Shown piece after piece: positions 44,113 to 53,551 of a stretch of 64,000 nt of DNA; positions within the stretch are counted from its first letter, which is position 1, and each line of letters starts with the position of its first letter. Origin of the DNA: [Clostridium] aerotolerans DSM 5434 (GTDB lineage Bacteria; Bacillota; Clostridia; Lachnospirales; Lachnospiraceae); the NCBI RefSeq assembly GCF_000687555.1, contig NZ_JHWJ01000016.1, forward strand, positions 1 through 64,000. The letters are read 5' to 3'. The notes below the pieces were generated by a model, which had not been told where the DNA came from, did not search any database, and saw nothing but the letters and a program-made list of their open reading frames with translations. Position numbers and translations under genes: made by a program.

Positions 44113-44129
44113 GTTTCATCCTCTCCCTT

Positions 44130-44948
44130 TTAGAATATTCCAATAAAGGCTCCAATAAAGGCAAAGGCAAAGATTCCAACAATCAGCTGTACCGGGCGTC
44201 TGCCCTTTTTAATCAGTCGCATCAGGAATAATACAAGAATGATGCTCAAAATACCAGGAAAGATGGAGTTTAATACATCTAAGATCACCACAGAGGTCTT
44301 TCCCATCTGAATGGTCCAGTTAAGAGGAACATTAACAATGCCTGCCGTCATCGCTCCCACCATGGTAACTCCCAGAATAGATGCTGATTTTCTAAGAGCC
44401 GGCATGAGTCCGGAGCTGAATATCTTATCAATAAATGAAGTTCCGTAAATATAACCGTATCTGACACCAAAGTATTTTAAAATTGACTGGGTGATTCCAT
44501 ACAGGAAGATAAATATGGGGACTCCCAAAAAGTTTCCCTGGGAACAGAGTCCGATGGCAACGCCTGCTGCAATGATTCTTAAGCAGTTAAAGAACAAGGA
44601 ATCGAACATGCCTGCCGTAGGTCCCATTAAAGCTGCCTTAATGCTTTCAATGGTCTTTGCATCAACGGATTGTTTCTCCTTGTGCTCCTTTTCCATGGCA
44701 TAGGATAGTCCTGCGATAAAGGAAAATGGAACAGCGTGTGTATTAAAAAAGTTCTGATGTCTGGCATAAGCCTCTTTTTTTCCTTCCTCATCGCCTTCGT
44801 AGGTTTTCTCGATGGCTGGCTGCATGGTGGCGGTAAAGCCATTGGCCTCCATCTTGGTCATATTAAAGGACAAAAAGGTCAAATGAGAACGGATAAACAT
44901 AGATTTTAAGACTTTCTTTTCTTCAATGCTTAAATTTTTCTTTTCCAT
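44130..44948 (-). CDS. PTS system mannose-family IID component
   Basis: This 272-aa membrane subunit of a mannose-family phosphotransferase transporter has typical segments NMTKMEANGFTATM, a large cytoplasmic loop with ARHQNFFNTHAVPFSFIAGL, GPTAGMFDSLF, and C-terminal hydrophobic helices. GAGGAGG precedes ATG 44948. It overlaps the IIC gene by one base (TAATG). With IIC it forms the sugar channel. Confidence 0.93.
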   Translation of the reverse strand: MEKKNLSIEEKKVLKSMFIRSHLTFLSFNMTKMEANGFTATMQPAIEKTYEGDEEGKKEAYARHQNFFNTHAVPFSFIAGLSYAMEKEHKEKQSVDAKTIESIKAALMGPTAGMFDSLFFNCLRIIAAGVAIGLCSQGNFLGVPIFIFLYGITQSILKYFGVRYGYIYGTSFIDKIFSSGLMPALRKSASILGVTMVGAMTAGIVNVPLNWTIQMGKTSVVILDVLNSIFPGILSIILVLFLMRLIKKGRRPVQLIVGIFAFAFIGAFIGIF

Positions 44949-45754
44949 TAGAAAAAATCCTCCTCATCGTCTGATGGCTTCTGTTCCGATGCCACCATGG
45001 AATTTTTAACATCAATCAATTGCTTTTCGTAGAAGAACATGGTAATTGCAATGGCTCCTCCAATGATTGCGATGGATAAGGAATCCATTTTAAGGATTTT
45101 AGCCATTACATATCCAACAAAGAAGAAGCTGGCTACGTCTTTGGACCAGATCATGGAGATTAGGATGGCAAATCCAACTGCCACCATCATGCTGGAAGCT
45201 GCGGTTAAACCAGTCATGACAAATGGAGGAAGTGCTGCAAGGGCACTATTTAAACCAGTAACTCCAAAAGCGATTCCCAAAAAGATGATGATTACATTGG
45301 GAAGGGGATAGATTAAGCCGGAAAAGATTAAGTTCTGTGTAAGGAACTTTCCAGGCTTTCCGGATACGGCAAGCTTTTCCCAATAAGGAGCCAGTGCAGA
45401 GCTAAAGGATAGGACGATGCTTGACAAGGAGGCCATAACGGTTCCAATAGGAAGTGCAATGGCAAGGCCTGTTTCCACATCAGAGCCGGTCAAAACGGTA
45501 TAACATACTGCCACGATACTGGCGGAAAGCGCATCTGCCGGAACAGAACCTCCGATGGCTGAAATTCCCATGAAGATAGATTCCAGAGAAGCTCCCATGA
45601 TAATGCCCGTTTGAAAATCACCTAACAGCAGGCCGAGAATGGGGGCAACCACAATGGGACGATTTAAACACTGCCAGGAAAGAATATAGGGATCTAATAC
45701 AAAAAAGATCCAATAGGTCAGAGTACCAATGAGTGCAACTGTTAATACGGACAT
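44948..45754 (-). CDS. PTS system mannose-family IIC component
   Basis: This 268-aa integral membrane sugar-binding subunit is of the ManY/AgaW type. It shows multiple hydrophobic segments and the family pieces RPIVVAPILGLLLGDFQTGI, GASLESIFMG and VPADALSASI. AGGAGG precedes ATG 45754. It lies 13 bases after the IIB gene in the operon IIA-IIB-IIC-IID-nagA-ChbG-like. Confidence 0.94.
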   Translation of the reverse strand: MSVLTVALIGTLTYWIFFVLDPYILSWQCLNRPIVVAPILGLLLGDFQTGIIMGASLESIFMGISAIGGSVPADALSASIVAVCYTVLTGSDVETGLAIALPIGTVMASLSSIVLSFSSALAPYWEKLAVSGKPGKFLTQNLIFSGLIYPLPNVIIIFLGIAFGVTGLNSALAALPPFVMTGLTAASSMMVAVGFAILISMIWSKDVASFFFVGYVMAKILKMDSLSIAIIGGAIAITMFFYEKQLIDVKNSMVASEQKPSDDEEDFF

Positions 45755-45767
45755 AATTCACTCCTCC

Positions 45768-46259
45768 TTATTCCAATATTTTTGATAGTTCCTCCGGAGC
45801 ATCATCCGGAACCGTCTGGTAATTACATTTGATACCGGTTTCTATTACTTTCTTTAATACAGCAACCTCTTCGTCGTAGGCGTATAAGTTTTTCCGGTAG
45901 GATTTTCTTGGTTCTGCATTGATCTTTGCTGCTACCCTGCCGTAATTTCCTACATTCACAAGGGGGATATCAGGTACTTGCGTAACAATCCGAAAGAGGT
46001 CTGAAGGAGTGCTGACAATGATCAGTATCTTATGCTCCGCTGCCTTTGGATTTTTAAGAAGTTCAATGGAAGAATTCACATCCTTAATGGCTGTTTTCGC
46101 CGTACTGGGGGCTGCCATCATCAGGGATTTTTGAATCAGCGGATTGTTTGCCGCCTCATCGTTGGCTACAATGATCCGGTCCACTTCTGTGTGTCTTGAC
46201 CACTTGATTGCCACCTGTCCGTGTATCATTCGTTCATCAAGTCTTACCATAACAATCAT
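45768..46259 (-). CDS. PTS system mannose-family IIB component
   Basis: This 163-aa cytoplasmic phosphocarrier has the IIB active-site segment RLDERMIHGQVAIKW with phosphorylated His near residue 12. IVANDEAANNPLIQ and MAAPSTAKTAI follow. ATG 46259, after AAGGAG, is chosen because it gives the normal 160-aa size; the frame is open to 46352, overlapping the IIA gene. Confidence 0.93.
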   Translation of the reverse strand: MIVMVRLDERMIHGQVAIKWSRHTEVDRIIVANDEAANNPLIQKSLMMAAPSTAKTAIKDVNSSIELLKNPKAAEHKILIIVSTPSDLFRIVTQVPDIPLVNVGNYGRVAAKINAEPRKSYRKNLYAYDEEVAVLKKVIETGIKCNYQTVPDDAPEELSKILE

Positions 46260-46275
46260 GTTTTTCACGCTCCTT

Positions 46276-46683
46276 CTAAAAAAAGTCATCCTCTGGTGTC
46301 TTATCATCCTGCTCCAAATGAACGATACAAAGCATTTCCCGGCTCTGCTCAATCAATTGGTTTAATTCCTCTTCTGTGACGGAGTCTCTGCCCATGAGTC
46401 CAATTAAAAATGCCAGATTCGCTCCTGCCACAAGAGTGGTATTGGGTCGATGCAGATGCATGCTCATGGCCTGGTTGACACTGCTTCCATAAAGATCGGA
46501 AATCAGAAGAACCTGCTCTCCTTCCTTTACTGTTTCAAAAAACAATTCCAGTTGTTCCTGTACGGAATTTTCATCTACATATGCATCAAATACTGTAATA
46601 TTTTCACAGTTCCCATAGAGTATTTCCAGGGAACTCTTTAATCCGCTAGCTAAATGGCCATGAGACGATAAGAATATTTTCAT
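46276..46683 (-). CDS. PTS system mannose-family IIA component
   Basis: This 135-aa phosphocarrier of the EIIA-Man type has SSHGHLASGLKSSLEIL, with the phosphorylated His at residue 8, and LISDLYGSSVNQA. AAAGGAGG precedes ATG 46683. It is the first gene of the PTS operon. TATAAT lies about 15 bases upstream of the Shine-Dalgarno sequence without a good -35, which suits activation by the upstream PRD regulator. Confidence 0.92.
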   Translation of the reverse strand: MKIFLSSHGHLASGLKSSLEILYGNCENITVFDAYVDENSVQEQLELFFETVKEGEQVLLISDLYGSSVNQAMSMHLHRPNTTLVAGANLAFLIGLMGRDSVTEEELNQLIEQSREMLCIVHLEQDDKTPEDDFF

Positions 46684-46767
46684 ATGCTCTCTCCTCCTTT
46701 GATACGTTTATTATAATACGGATGCTGCATTTTTTCCATGTCGGTATTTGTTTGTAAAAAGTGAAAA

Positions 46768-46793
46768 GCACTAATTCTGCTTCGAATTAGTGC
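46768..46793 (-). terminator. Terminator between PRD regulator and PTS operon
   Basis: The 10-bp stem GCACTAATTC / GAATTAGTGC, followed by CTTTTCACTTTTT in the minus direction, begins 20 bases after the PRD regulator stop. Confidence 0.75.
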
Positions 46794-46812
46794 AAATATT
46801 TGCATAGATCTA

Positions 46813-48789
46813 TTATTCACTTTTTATACAGGTTTCAATCATTTCCAAAAGAACCGGGCGGCCCCTGTCGGAAAAAGCCTTCATGCTTCTATAGTCAGAA
46901 AAAAGCTGGCGCAAGCAGTTCTCCATTGCCTTTACTTTCTTCCAGTCATTGTTCCAGTCAATGGATAAAAGAAGGAGGAATTCAATCTCCTTCCCTTTCC
47001 AGGTTCCAGGGGACTGTAGACAATATAATTCCATGCAGTCCTCTTTGCATAGGGAAAAAGGAAGATATAATACGGCAAGTCTGGCAGGAAATTGTTGCCC
47101 GGAGTCGTAACGGCTGATGGTTTTTAAATGCTTTAACACTTCCTCCCGCTCTTTCGCTGTTTTTCCATGACGAAAAGATAAAAACTGAAGAAACTGAAGT
47201 TCATCCGTATAGTGATAGTTTTTATTTATTTCAATCTGACTCTCCGGTAAGACCAGATCATCCGTCTGAAAGGCTTTAATCAGGCTCCGGTTAAATAAGA
47301 TATCCATCTCTTTTTCGCTGCTTAAGGTGTGGATGACACAGCATGGCAGATCATAATGATAGGCAAGCTCTGTGGTATCCGTAAGGACTACATCGTATTC
47401 CTCCTGATTCATCCCTCTGATCTCATATAATTCTACGATTGTAAAAGACTCTATCAAAGGCTTGTACCTTTTTAAAATCCTTTTTATGATAATTTCATTC
47501 AGTCCAAGACCATTGGAATTAACCAAAAGCAGCTTCTGCCCCTTAATCTCATATTCCGCAAGTGAAGCCATCTTAAATACAAAAGATGCCAATCTGGAAT
47601 AAAAGGATGTAGAAAGAGAAATCTGAAATCTCTCTTTTAAAAATTCCGACGCAATGGAGGCTATGGCACAGGACACCGGGCTTTTAAAGGCCTGATTTTC
47701 ATAATCATACCAGAACCGGTCAATGCTTTCTAAGCCAAAGTGAATGTGGATGATGAGTGAAATAAGTAGACTTATCAATTCCTTTTTCGCCCATGGCTGA
47801 GCGAAAAAATCCAGTCTGCACGTATCCCTTATCACATCACACAGCTCTTCATATATAAGGCTTGCCTCTCCATAATAAGAGGCGTACTCTATCTCCGGAT
47901 GATCCACGTTCCACATATCCCTGCAGGCCATTAAATAGACGGCCAAAAATATGGTCTCCTCTTCCACAAGGTCATACCCCTCAAACTGAGCCCTGAGATT
48001 TTCATAGATCTTGCCTGCCAGACAATATTCTTTGGAATCTTTTATCTCTCCCTTCCACTGTGACGGCAGCTTAAGCCGGTAGCCTGCCTGGCAGCGGTTT
48101 CTTACGATAATAAAATAAATGGCAAGGCGCTGAGTGTTGACATCCGATATCTTGATTTCCGTTTCCCGCAGTGTCTTTAAAAATACGTGGCGAATGTCCT
48201 GCCTCTCCTCATAATCACAGGTGGTCCATTTGGCATAATCCATTCCTGCGTTATCTAAAAGCACCTTATGAAAATGTACTGCAAAGAGCTCTGTCATGGC
48301 AAGTCTCATGTGATATTCTGTTCCAAATGCCCGAATGCCAAGGCCCGGTTTGCTTTCTGTTTCCAGATGATAGCTTTTTAAAAAGTTCATCACATGATTG
48401 ACCGCTTCCCGTATGGCGCTTCTTGATAAGTAAAGTTCATTTGCGATGTCTTCCAGTCTGGAAAAACGTGAGGAGGAAACCAGCTTTCTTGCAATATAAA
48501 GAAACCTGGCATTGTCGTCGGAGCCGAAGTTATTGGCAAGACTGGATTGAAATCCGATGGGCTCTAAATAGCGTTGAAACAACTCCTGGTCAATAACATG
48601 TAGGGAGTAGCCTTCATTCCGCTTTGCAATGAGCTCGGCTCCAATGCTTCTAAGATGTTCTCTGACCTCGGTCATCTCATATTTTATGGTACGGGAACTG
48701 ACTGACAGTCGTTTCGCCAGTTCATCGGTCGTCAGCGGCCTGTCGCTGACAGCCAGTTGGTATATAATGCTTTCCTGTCTGCGCTTCAT
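46813..48789 (-). CDS. PRD-domain regulator of the mannose-family PTS operon
   Basis: This 658-aa MtlR/BglG-like transcription factor has two N-terminal winged HTH domains (about 1-170; LTTDELAKRLSVSSRTIKYEM). PRD regions (about 180-400) and an EIIB-like domain follow, the latter reading VNSNGLGLNEII with no Cys. The end is a poorly conserved EIIA-like domain. There is no AAA/sigma-54 domain, so it is not LevR-like. CAGGGGG precedes ATG 48789. It lies directly upstream of the PTS genes on the same strand and probably activates them when phosphorylation of its PRDs signals sugar. Confidence 0.88.
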   Translation of the reverse strand: MKRRQESIIYQLAVSDRPLTTDELAKRLSVSSRTIKYEMTEVREHLRSIGAELIAKRNEGYSLHVIDQELFQRYLEPIGFQSSLANNFGSDDNARFLYIARKLVSSSRFSRLEDIANELYLSRSAIREAVNHVMNFLKSYHLETESKPGLGIRAFGTEYHMRLAMTELFAVHFHKVLLDNAGMDYAKWTTCDYEERQDIRHVFLKTLRETEIKISDVNTQRLAIYFIIVRNRCQAGYRLKLPSQWKGEIKDSKEYCLAGKIYENLRAQFEGYDLVEEETIFLAVYLMACRDMWNVDHPEIEYASYYGEASLIYEELCDVIRDTCRLDFFAQPWAKKELISLLISLIIHIHFGLESIDRFWYDYENQAFKSPVSCAIASIASEFLKERFQISLSTSFYSRLASFVFKMASLAEYEIKGQKLLLVNSNGLGLNEIIIKRILKRYKPLIESFTIVELYEIRGMNQEEYDVVLTDTTELAYHYDLPCCVIHTLSSEKEMDILFNRSLIKAFQTDDLVLPESQIEINKNYHYTDELQFLQFLSFRHGKTAKEREEVLKHLKTISRYDSGQQFPARLAVLYLPFSLCKEDCMELYCLQSPGTWKGKEIEFLLLLSIDWNNDWKKVKAMENCLRQLFSDYRSMKAFSDRGRPVLLEMIETCIKSE

Positions 48790-48868
48790 TTTAATTCCCC
48801 CTGTTTGCCCCTATTATATCAGAAATTCCAAGGTGGTGCTTCCTGTTTTTTAAAGCTTTTTTTATCTG

Positions 48869-48897
48869 TTACAATATTAGGAATGTTATAGTATAAT
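48869..48897 (+). promoter_or_regulatory. Promoter of saccharopine dehydrogenase-like gene
   Basis: TTACAA (48869-48874), a 17-base spacer and TATAAT (48892-48897) give a leader of about 130 bases before the start at 49037. Confidence 0.6.
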
Positions 48898-49036
48898 GAA
48901 CTTATAATAAAACTACACCAACCAGATTGATTCTCTGATCCATGGGAATCATAAAAGTATATGCGATTACACGATAACAGACGTATTCCTGTGTTGTGGT
49001 TTAAAAACAAAATTGAAAGGAGACTGATACATTCCT

Positions 49037-50035
49037 ATGAGAGATAAAATAATGATCGTGGGAGGTCATGGCCAGGTGGGCCAATATATTTCCCGGGCCT
49101 TAAACGGCGAAAACCTTGTGCTGGCTGGACGAAGCCAGGAAAAAATTGCTGCTTTCTTAAAAACCAGTCACATCAATGCAGAAATCCGGGTCCTGGACAT
49201 TCACAATCCGGACTGGACACTTCTTGAGGATATCAGAGCCCTGATTGTATGTGTGGACCAGACAGACACAAAGCTGATTCAATACTGCAACAAAAATGAT
49301 ATGGCCTATATGGATGTCACCGCTAACTCTGATTTTATACAAAAGGTCTATGAATTAAACATTGACCGGGCTTCCATTGTTCTTGGAATCGGCCTGGCTC
49401 CTGGAATTACCAATCTCCTGGCCCATGAGCTCACCAAAAAGCTGACTCCTCCTGCCGAAGTGCGGCTTCACGTAGTTCTTGGTATGGGGGACAAGCACGG
49501 AGATGAAGCCATTTCCTGGACGCTAAAGCAGTTTATCACTCCCTATGCCCACAAAAAATACAGCCAGCTAAAACCGCTTTCCCTGGCTTCTTCTACCAGA
49601 TACAAAAACAAGCAGCTGCCAACCTACAATTTTAATTTTGTAGATCAGCACATGTTAAACAGAAACAGGGAAGATTTCGTTTACACCACATACTTGGGAT
49701 TTGATGTGGCCTTTTTAAGTCGGCTCCTCCATCTTATGCAAAAAGTAAACGTAATGGGGGTATTCAAATGGCCCTTCCTTCAGTCCGGGATTAGAAAGAT
49801 GATGAAAAAGCCATTTATGGGCTCTGATATGTTCATGGCGGCAGCAGAAGCCCAGGGGAAAGCCTTAAAAGTGGTGGGAAAAGATGAAGCTAAATTTACC
49901 GGGCTTGTGGCAGCAGAAGTTGCAAAGGTTCTGGCAAGCACCAAGCTAAGACCAGGCTTACTTGGAATTGAAGATGTGGTCACCTTAGATCAGCTCAGTA
50001 AGGCAATTGGCTTTAAGATAATTAAAAGAGAATAG
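49037..50035 (+). CDS. Saccharopine dehydrogenase-like NAD(P)-binding protein
   Basis: This 332-aa protein has an N-terminal Rossmann motif (MIVGGHGQVGQYIS). YMDVTANSDF and LGIGLAPGITNLLAHEL, typical of saccharopine dehydrogenase-like reductases, follow. The AAGGAG sequence lies about 14 bases before ATG 49037, a rather long gap, but no earlier in-frame start exists. It is a single gene with its own promoter and terminator. The substrate cannot be told; a lysine pathway role is not supported by neighbours. Confidence 0.82.
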   Translation: MRDKIMIVGGHGQVGQYISRALNGENLVLAGRSQEKIAAFLKTSHINAEIRVLDIHNPDWTLLEDIRALIVCVDQTDTKLIQYCNKNDMAYMDVTANSDFIQKVYELNIDRASIVLGIGLAPGITNLLAHELTKKLTPPAEVRLHVVLGMGDKHGDEAISWTLKQFITPYAHKKYSQLKPLSLASSTRYKNKQLPTYNFNFVDQHMLNRNREDFVYTTYLGFDVAFLSRLLHLMQKVNVMGVFKWPFLQSGIRKMMKKPFMGSDMFMAAAEAQGKALKVVGKDEAKFTGLVAAEVAKVLASTKLRPGLLGIEDVVTLDQLSKAIGFKIIKRE

Positions 50036-50036
50036 A

Positions 50037-50080
50037 AAAAAGAAAGCAAAGAATAAGGCGACTCTCTTTGCTTTCTTTTT
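50037..50080. terminator. Bidirectional terminator
   Basis: The 16-bp stem AAAAAGAAAGCAAAGA / TCTTTGCTTTCTTTTT lies between the convergent saccharopine dehydrogenase-like and GH112 genes. Confidence 0.88.
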
Positions 50081-50093
50081 ATTTACCCGCTGC

Positions 50094-52250
50094 TTACAGC
50101 TCGATCACCGCTGTATCAAATGGCTCCAGTCTTATTTCTGAAATACCATCCTCAGTTTTAATACAGGTGTTTTGCACTAAAGCACTGTTGTTGATGACGA
50201 CCAGCTTTCTACTGTTAGGATACCAGGCACATTCCGTTTGAGGATTATCTGTCAGATACTTTTGATCCAGCTCCATCTTTCGTCCCAGGAGCATGAGATT
50301 TAAGAGCAGCCTTGTGTTCTCATTGGTCACCTGGAAGCTGCTTAAAAAGATGCCGCAGCCCTTTCCAAAGGCATGATATGTAATCAGCGGCTGCTTATCC
50401 TTAGCCGCCAGCACTCTGGTGTCCAAATCAGTCAGGTAAAGATTGGTTCCTTCTTTTATCCTGGCTCCATCAGGAATCAGTCCTGGTATTTCTTCTTTTA
50501 TAAAATCATATCGGCCATGACATACTCTGGCACCTGTGTCCTTATCAAGCCCCAGAACATGAGACATACGTAAGAAGGTGTGATATCCCTCTATGGCAGA
50601 TGGCTCATTGACTCCAAGGAATACTCCTCCCTGAGAGACAAAGCCGGATAAGGCTTCCACAATACCAGCATCGGACCATGCCTCGCCGCCGCTCCAGGCT
50701 GTGCCTGCTGCACCTGCATTGATGACTACATCAATATTCTTTAGTGCGCCTTGTCTGATATCATCAAAGTTAATAAAATCCACCGTAACAGGAAGGCCGG
50801 ATAAGGCTTCATTGATATGAATTAAATCATGCATAAAGGTTTCATGAAAATGGCCGGATAAGGTCCAGGACCTGAGTTTTCCCCAGGAATGAAGGACTGC
50901 TACCCGGATTGGCAGGCAGTATACCTCTCCATCCTCATGAAAGGATTTAAGGCTTCTAAATTCATCAGCCACCTTTTCCATGTAGCTGCAAAAATCCGGA
51001 TAACCTTCCACCAGATGAAGATATCCGCCGAGACCAATTCGGTCGATCTTTTCCCGCAACAGGGCACGTCGTACCCGAATCCAGTATTCTTTTGCATCCC
51101 TCACAGGATCTCCCCCTTCACAGAAGGTTGGAGCACCGCCAAGACCAACGGGAAAGAGGTAGGGGTGAAGCCTTAGCTCATGGGTGTCAACAAGAGCGCC
51201 TGCACACAGTCTTGCTTCATAGCCGGAGAATACACATTTAATGAGTCCGTCAAAGCCAAACTCTTTAAATCGACTGCCATAGGGCTCCAGGCCGATCCAG
51301 CTGTCATCGTAAAATACATAAGCCTTTTTATGATAGGTATGGACCAGCTCTACAAGCTCTTTTCCGAATTCCACTACAAACTTATTTACAAAATCCATAT
51401 AATCAAGCTGGTGTTTGGAAGGCGGCATATGAGTCACATGGAATTTTCCCTGATTAATAAAATCCTCTGCGGTCAGAGCATAGCCATATTCCGTTTCAAA
51501 CTCCATGAGCGCTCTGGGACTTACGGTAAAATCATAGGAGCCCCAATCGCTGAACAGATTCCGTTTTCGATCACTGCTTCCCCACATCCAAACAAAATTA
51601 TAAAAGAGCGAGGTAAATCGAACTACGGTTGTAGAGGGATGTTCTTCACACCATGTTTTAAGCCATTGGTATAAATAATTCCTGGTCTCTTCATGTCTTG
51701 GGTCCAGGGGCATAAGATGCTCTTTCTCCCAGTGATTTGTTACATGGTTATACATGGATATCTCTTCCCATATCCGGTATGCCAGGAAGCTGACCGTATA
51801 CTGATGAAAAGGAAGGACGCTATTAATCTCTACTTCTTTTGTTTCAGGACGATAGGACCATAAATCATGAGGCATCTCCTCATTGACGGTGCGGTCATAA
51901 ACCTGCCAGTATTTCATGGAATCAGAAGTTTCGTTGATCTGAAACTGATCCTCATAAAAATCTTCCATCAACGGAATTCTTAATTGGCCTTTGAATGCCA
52001 CCCTTGGCTCCGTGACCAGAAAGGTCTGCTGAAGATGTTCTGTATGGGAACTTGCCCATTCATTGTGATCACGAATCAGACAGATGGTAGAATAAATTCC
52101 GTAGCCAGCTTCTGTTATCTCATCGGATAGGGCAGTTCCGTCACTATCACGGATCACATCCGCTCCCCAGCGGTCCGCCAGGGTAAGGGTCAGTTCTTCA
52201 TAGCCGGATTCTCCCGGAAGGGTAAAGCTTCCTCTCTTTGTCTCTCTCAT
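50094..52250 (-). CDS. GH112 beta-galactoside phosphorylase, probably D-galactosyl-1,4-L-rhamnose phosphorylase
   Basis: This 718-aa GH112 family enzyme has normal length. The catalytic Asp lies in YVFYDDSWIG (Asp315/316), and FTLPGESGYEELTLTLADRWGAD at the start is typical of the family. GH112 enzymes split galactosyl-GlcNAc/GalNAc or galactosyl-rhamnose with phosphate, giving galactose 1-phosphate. The gene upstream is a rhamnogalacturonan acetylesterase, overlapping by ATGA, so galactosyl-rhamnose from rhamnogalacturonan I is the more likely substrate. No signal peptide, so it acts on imported disaccharide. Substrate choice is inference from context. Confidence 0.9.
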   Translation of the reverse strand: MRETKRGSFTLPGESGYEELTLTLADRWGADVIRDSDGTALSDEITEAGYGIYSTICLIRDHNEWASSHTEHLQQTFLVTEPRVAFKGQLRIPLMEDFYEDQFQINETSDSMKYWQVYDRTVNEEMPHDLWSYRPETKEVEINSVLPFHQYTVSFLAYRIWEEISMYNHVTNHWEKEHLMPLDPRHEETRNYLYQWLKTWCEEHPSTTVVRFTSLFYNFVWMWGSSDRKRNLFSDWGSYDFTVSPRALMEFETEYGYALTAEDFINQGKFHVTHMPPSKHQLDYMDFVNKFVVEFGKELVELVHTYHKKAYVFYDDSWIGLEPYGSRFKEFGFDGLIKCVFSGYEARLCAGALVDTHELRLHPYLFPVGLGGAPTFCEGGDPVRDAKEYWIRVRRALLREKIDRIGLGGYLHLVEGYPDFCSYMEKVADEFRSLKSFHEDGEVYCLPIRVAVLHSWGKLRSWTLSGHFHETFMHDLIHINEALSGLPVTVDFINFDDIRQGALKNIDVVINAGAAGTAWSGGEAWSDAGIVEALSGFVSQGGVFLGVNEPSAIEGYHTFLRMSHVLGLDKDTGARVCHGRYDFIKEEIPGLIPDGARIKEGTNLYLTDLDTRVLAAKDKQPLITYHAFGKGCGIFLSSFQVTNENTRLLLNLMLLGRKMELDQKYLTDNPQTECAWYPNSRKLVVINNSALVQNTCIKTEDGISEIRLEPFDTAVIEL

Positions 52251-53488
52251 AAATGTTCTCCTTTTTCATATGATAACCAGGCATTCCCCCTGGAGGGTAC
52301 CCATACCGGTAATTCCCTCCCCAAAGCAGATATTACACCTAAATTAAGCAGCTCTTTCCAAACGTAACCAGCCATATGAAAAGCCCCATAATCATTGGTG
52401 TGTGTATAATCAAGTGGATAGAACCATTGTTTGGCTCCTTCCATTCCATGTTCCTTCATAAGCTCCATGCTCTTTCCATGAAGGTCAACAACTGGAACGC
52501 CCAAGATTGTTCCAAGGTTTATAACTTCTTCTGCATAATCTTTTAGCAGATCATTATAAGTAGTTCCATTGTCGATCCAGCTATTTCTCGCAAGAGGTGT
52601 GACAAGTACGGGTAAGGCTTCCTTTTCCTGTATCTCCTTCACAAATTCCATTAGATTTTTACGGTATCCGCCGTCTGCTTTTAGATGGTCAAGCTTCTGG
52701 TCGTTATGACCAAACTGGAACAGGCAGATATCTCCTTTGCTGATTCCTTCCATCATGATCTCATGATGGCCCTCCGCCCGAAAGCTTTCTGTGGTCAGAC
52801 CGGAATGGGCATGATTGGATACTGTATACTCTCCTTCTAAATAAGCATGCAGCATCTGCCCCCAGCCACCGTAGCAGACATTGGGAGCATATGGATACTC
52901 TCCGGTTTGGTCTGTTAATGTGGAGTCTCCGGCAAGGAATATTGTTTTTCCAATCCAAGGCTCTACCTTCAGTTTTTTTATACGAACAGACCTGCTGATG
53001 ACCGATATTTTTACTCCCTGATCCGGGAACCGTTCTGTCTGTCCTCTGGGTATAAAGTCACAGACCGATACAGGAAATGCTCCGTTCCATTCTTCCATTA
53101 CCTTAAGGCTTCCCTGATAGACCAGCTGCCTCCTCCCAACGAAAACCAGGACCTCAGGTTCTTCTTCCCCTGCGCACAGAGTGACAGACAGGAGATAATT
53201 CCCCTGAGTCTTAACACTGGCCTGAAAGGATAAGGGAATATCTCCATACGTTGATTTAGAATCCACGTAGCAACCCAATTTATCCTGCTTGATTCTAATT
53301 TCTTCCCCAAAGCCAGCAGATGGAACAAAACCAGTATTAATCTCAGGCAGGCTGAAAGAAAGAGAGGAACCATGAGATTTCTCTGTAAAAAACCCATACT
53401 CAGAACCAGGCATATAAATCTCGTCTGGCTTTACAAGAATTCCATCCTTACCCTTTTGTTCTGTTTGATGAAACAAATATTCTGTCAT
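52247..53488 (-). CDS. Rhamnogalacturonan acetylesterase-like SGNH hydrolase (CE12 type)
   Basis: This 413-aa protein has an N-terminal beta-rich domain of about 170 residues. A CE12/SGNH esterase domain follows, with IFLAGDSTLTDQ (nucleophile Ser), GWGQML, GHND and DYTHTNDYG (Asp and His of the triad). Such enzymes remove acetyl groups from rhamnogalacturonan. There is no signal peptide, so it probably works on imported acetylated oligosaccharides. It sits between the sugar-binding protein gene and the GH112 gene, overlapping the latter by four bases. Confidence 0.88.
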   Translation of the reverse strand: MTEYLFHQTEQKGKDGILVKPDEIYMPGSEYGFFTEKSHGSSLSFSLPEINTGFVPSAGFGEEIRIKQDKLGCYVDSKSTYGDIPLSFQASVKTQGNYLLSVTLCAGEEEPEVLVFVGRRQLVYQGSLKVMEEWNGAFPVSVCDFIPRGQTERFPDQGVKISVISRSVRIKKLKVEPWIGKTIFLAGDSTLTDQTGEYPYAPNVCYGGWGQMLHAYLEGEYTVSNHAHSGLTTESFRAEGHHEIMMEGISKGDICLFQFGHNDQKLDHLKADGGYRKNLMEFVKEIQEKEALPVLVTPLARNSWIDNGTTYNDLLKDYAEEVINLGTILGVPVVDLHGKSMELMKEHGMEGAKQWFYPLDYTHTNDYGAFHMAGYVWKELLNLGVISALGRELPVWVPSRGNAWLSYEKGEHL

Positions 53489-53515
53489 AGAAAACTCCCA
53501 TTTTGTTTTTAAGAA

Positions 53516-53544
53516 AGGGCTGCTGCCAGATCTGCAACAGCCCT
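53516..53544 (-). other. Stem-loop between binding-protein and esterase genes
   Basis: AGGGCTG / CAGCCCT arms with further inner pairing lie seven bases after the binding-protein stop, followed by CCTTTCTT in the minus direction. Such hairpins behind binding-protein genes often act as weak terminators or mRNA stabilisers that raise binding-protein output. Confidence 0.55.
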
Positions 53545-53551
53545 CACATTC

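Noticed and set aside
46684-46767. Sigma-54 promoter before the mannose-family PTS operon
   Set aside because: No TGGCAC-N5-TTGCA match, and the PRD regulator lacks the AAA domain found in LevR-type activators.
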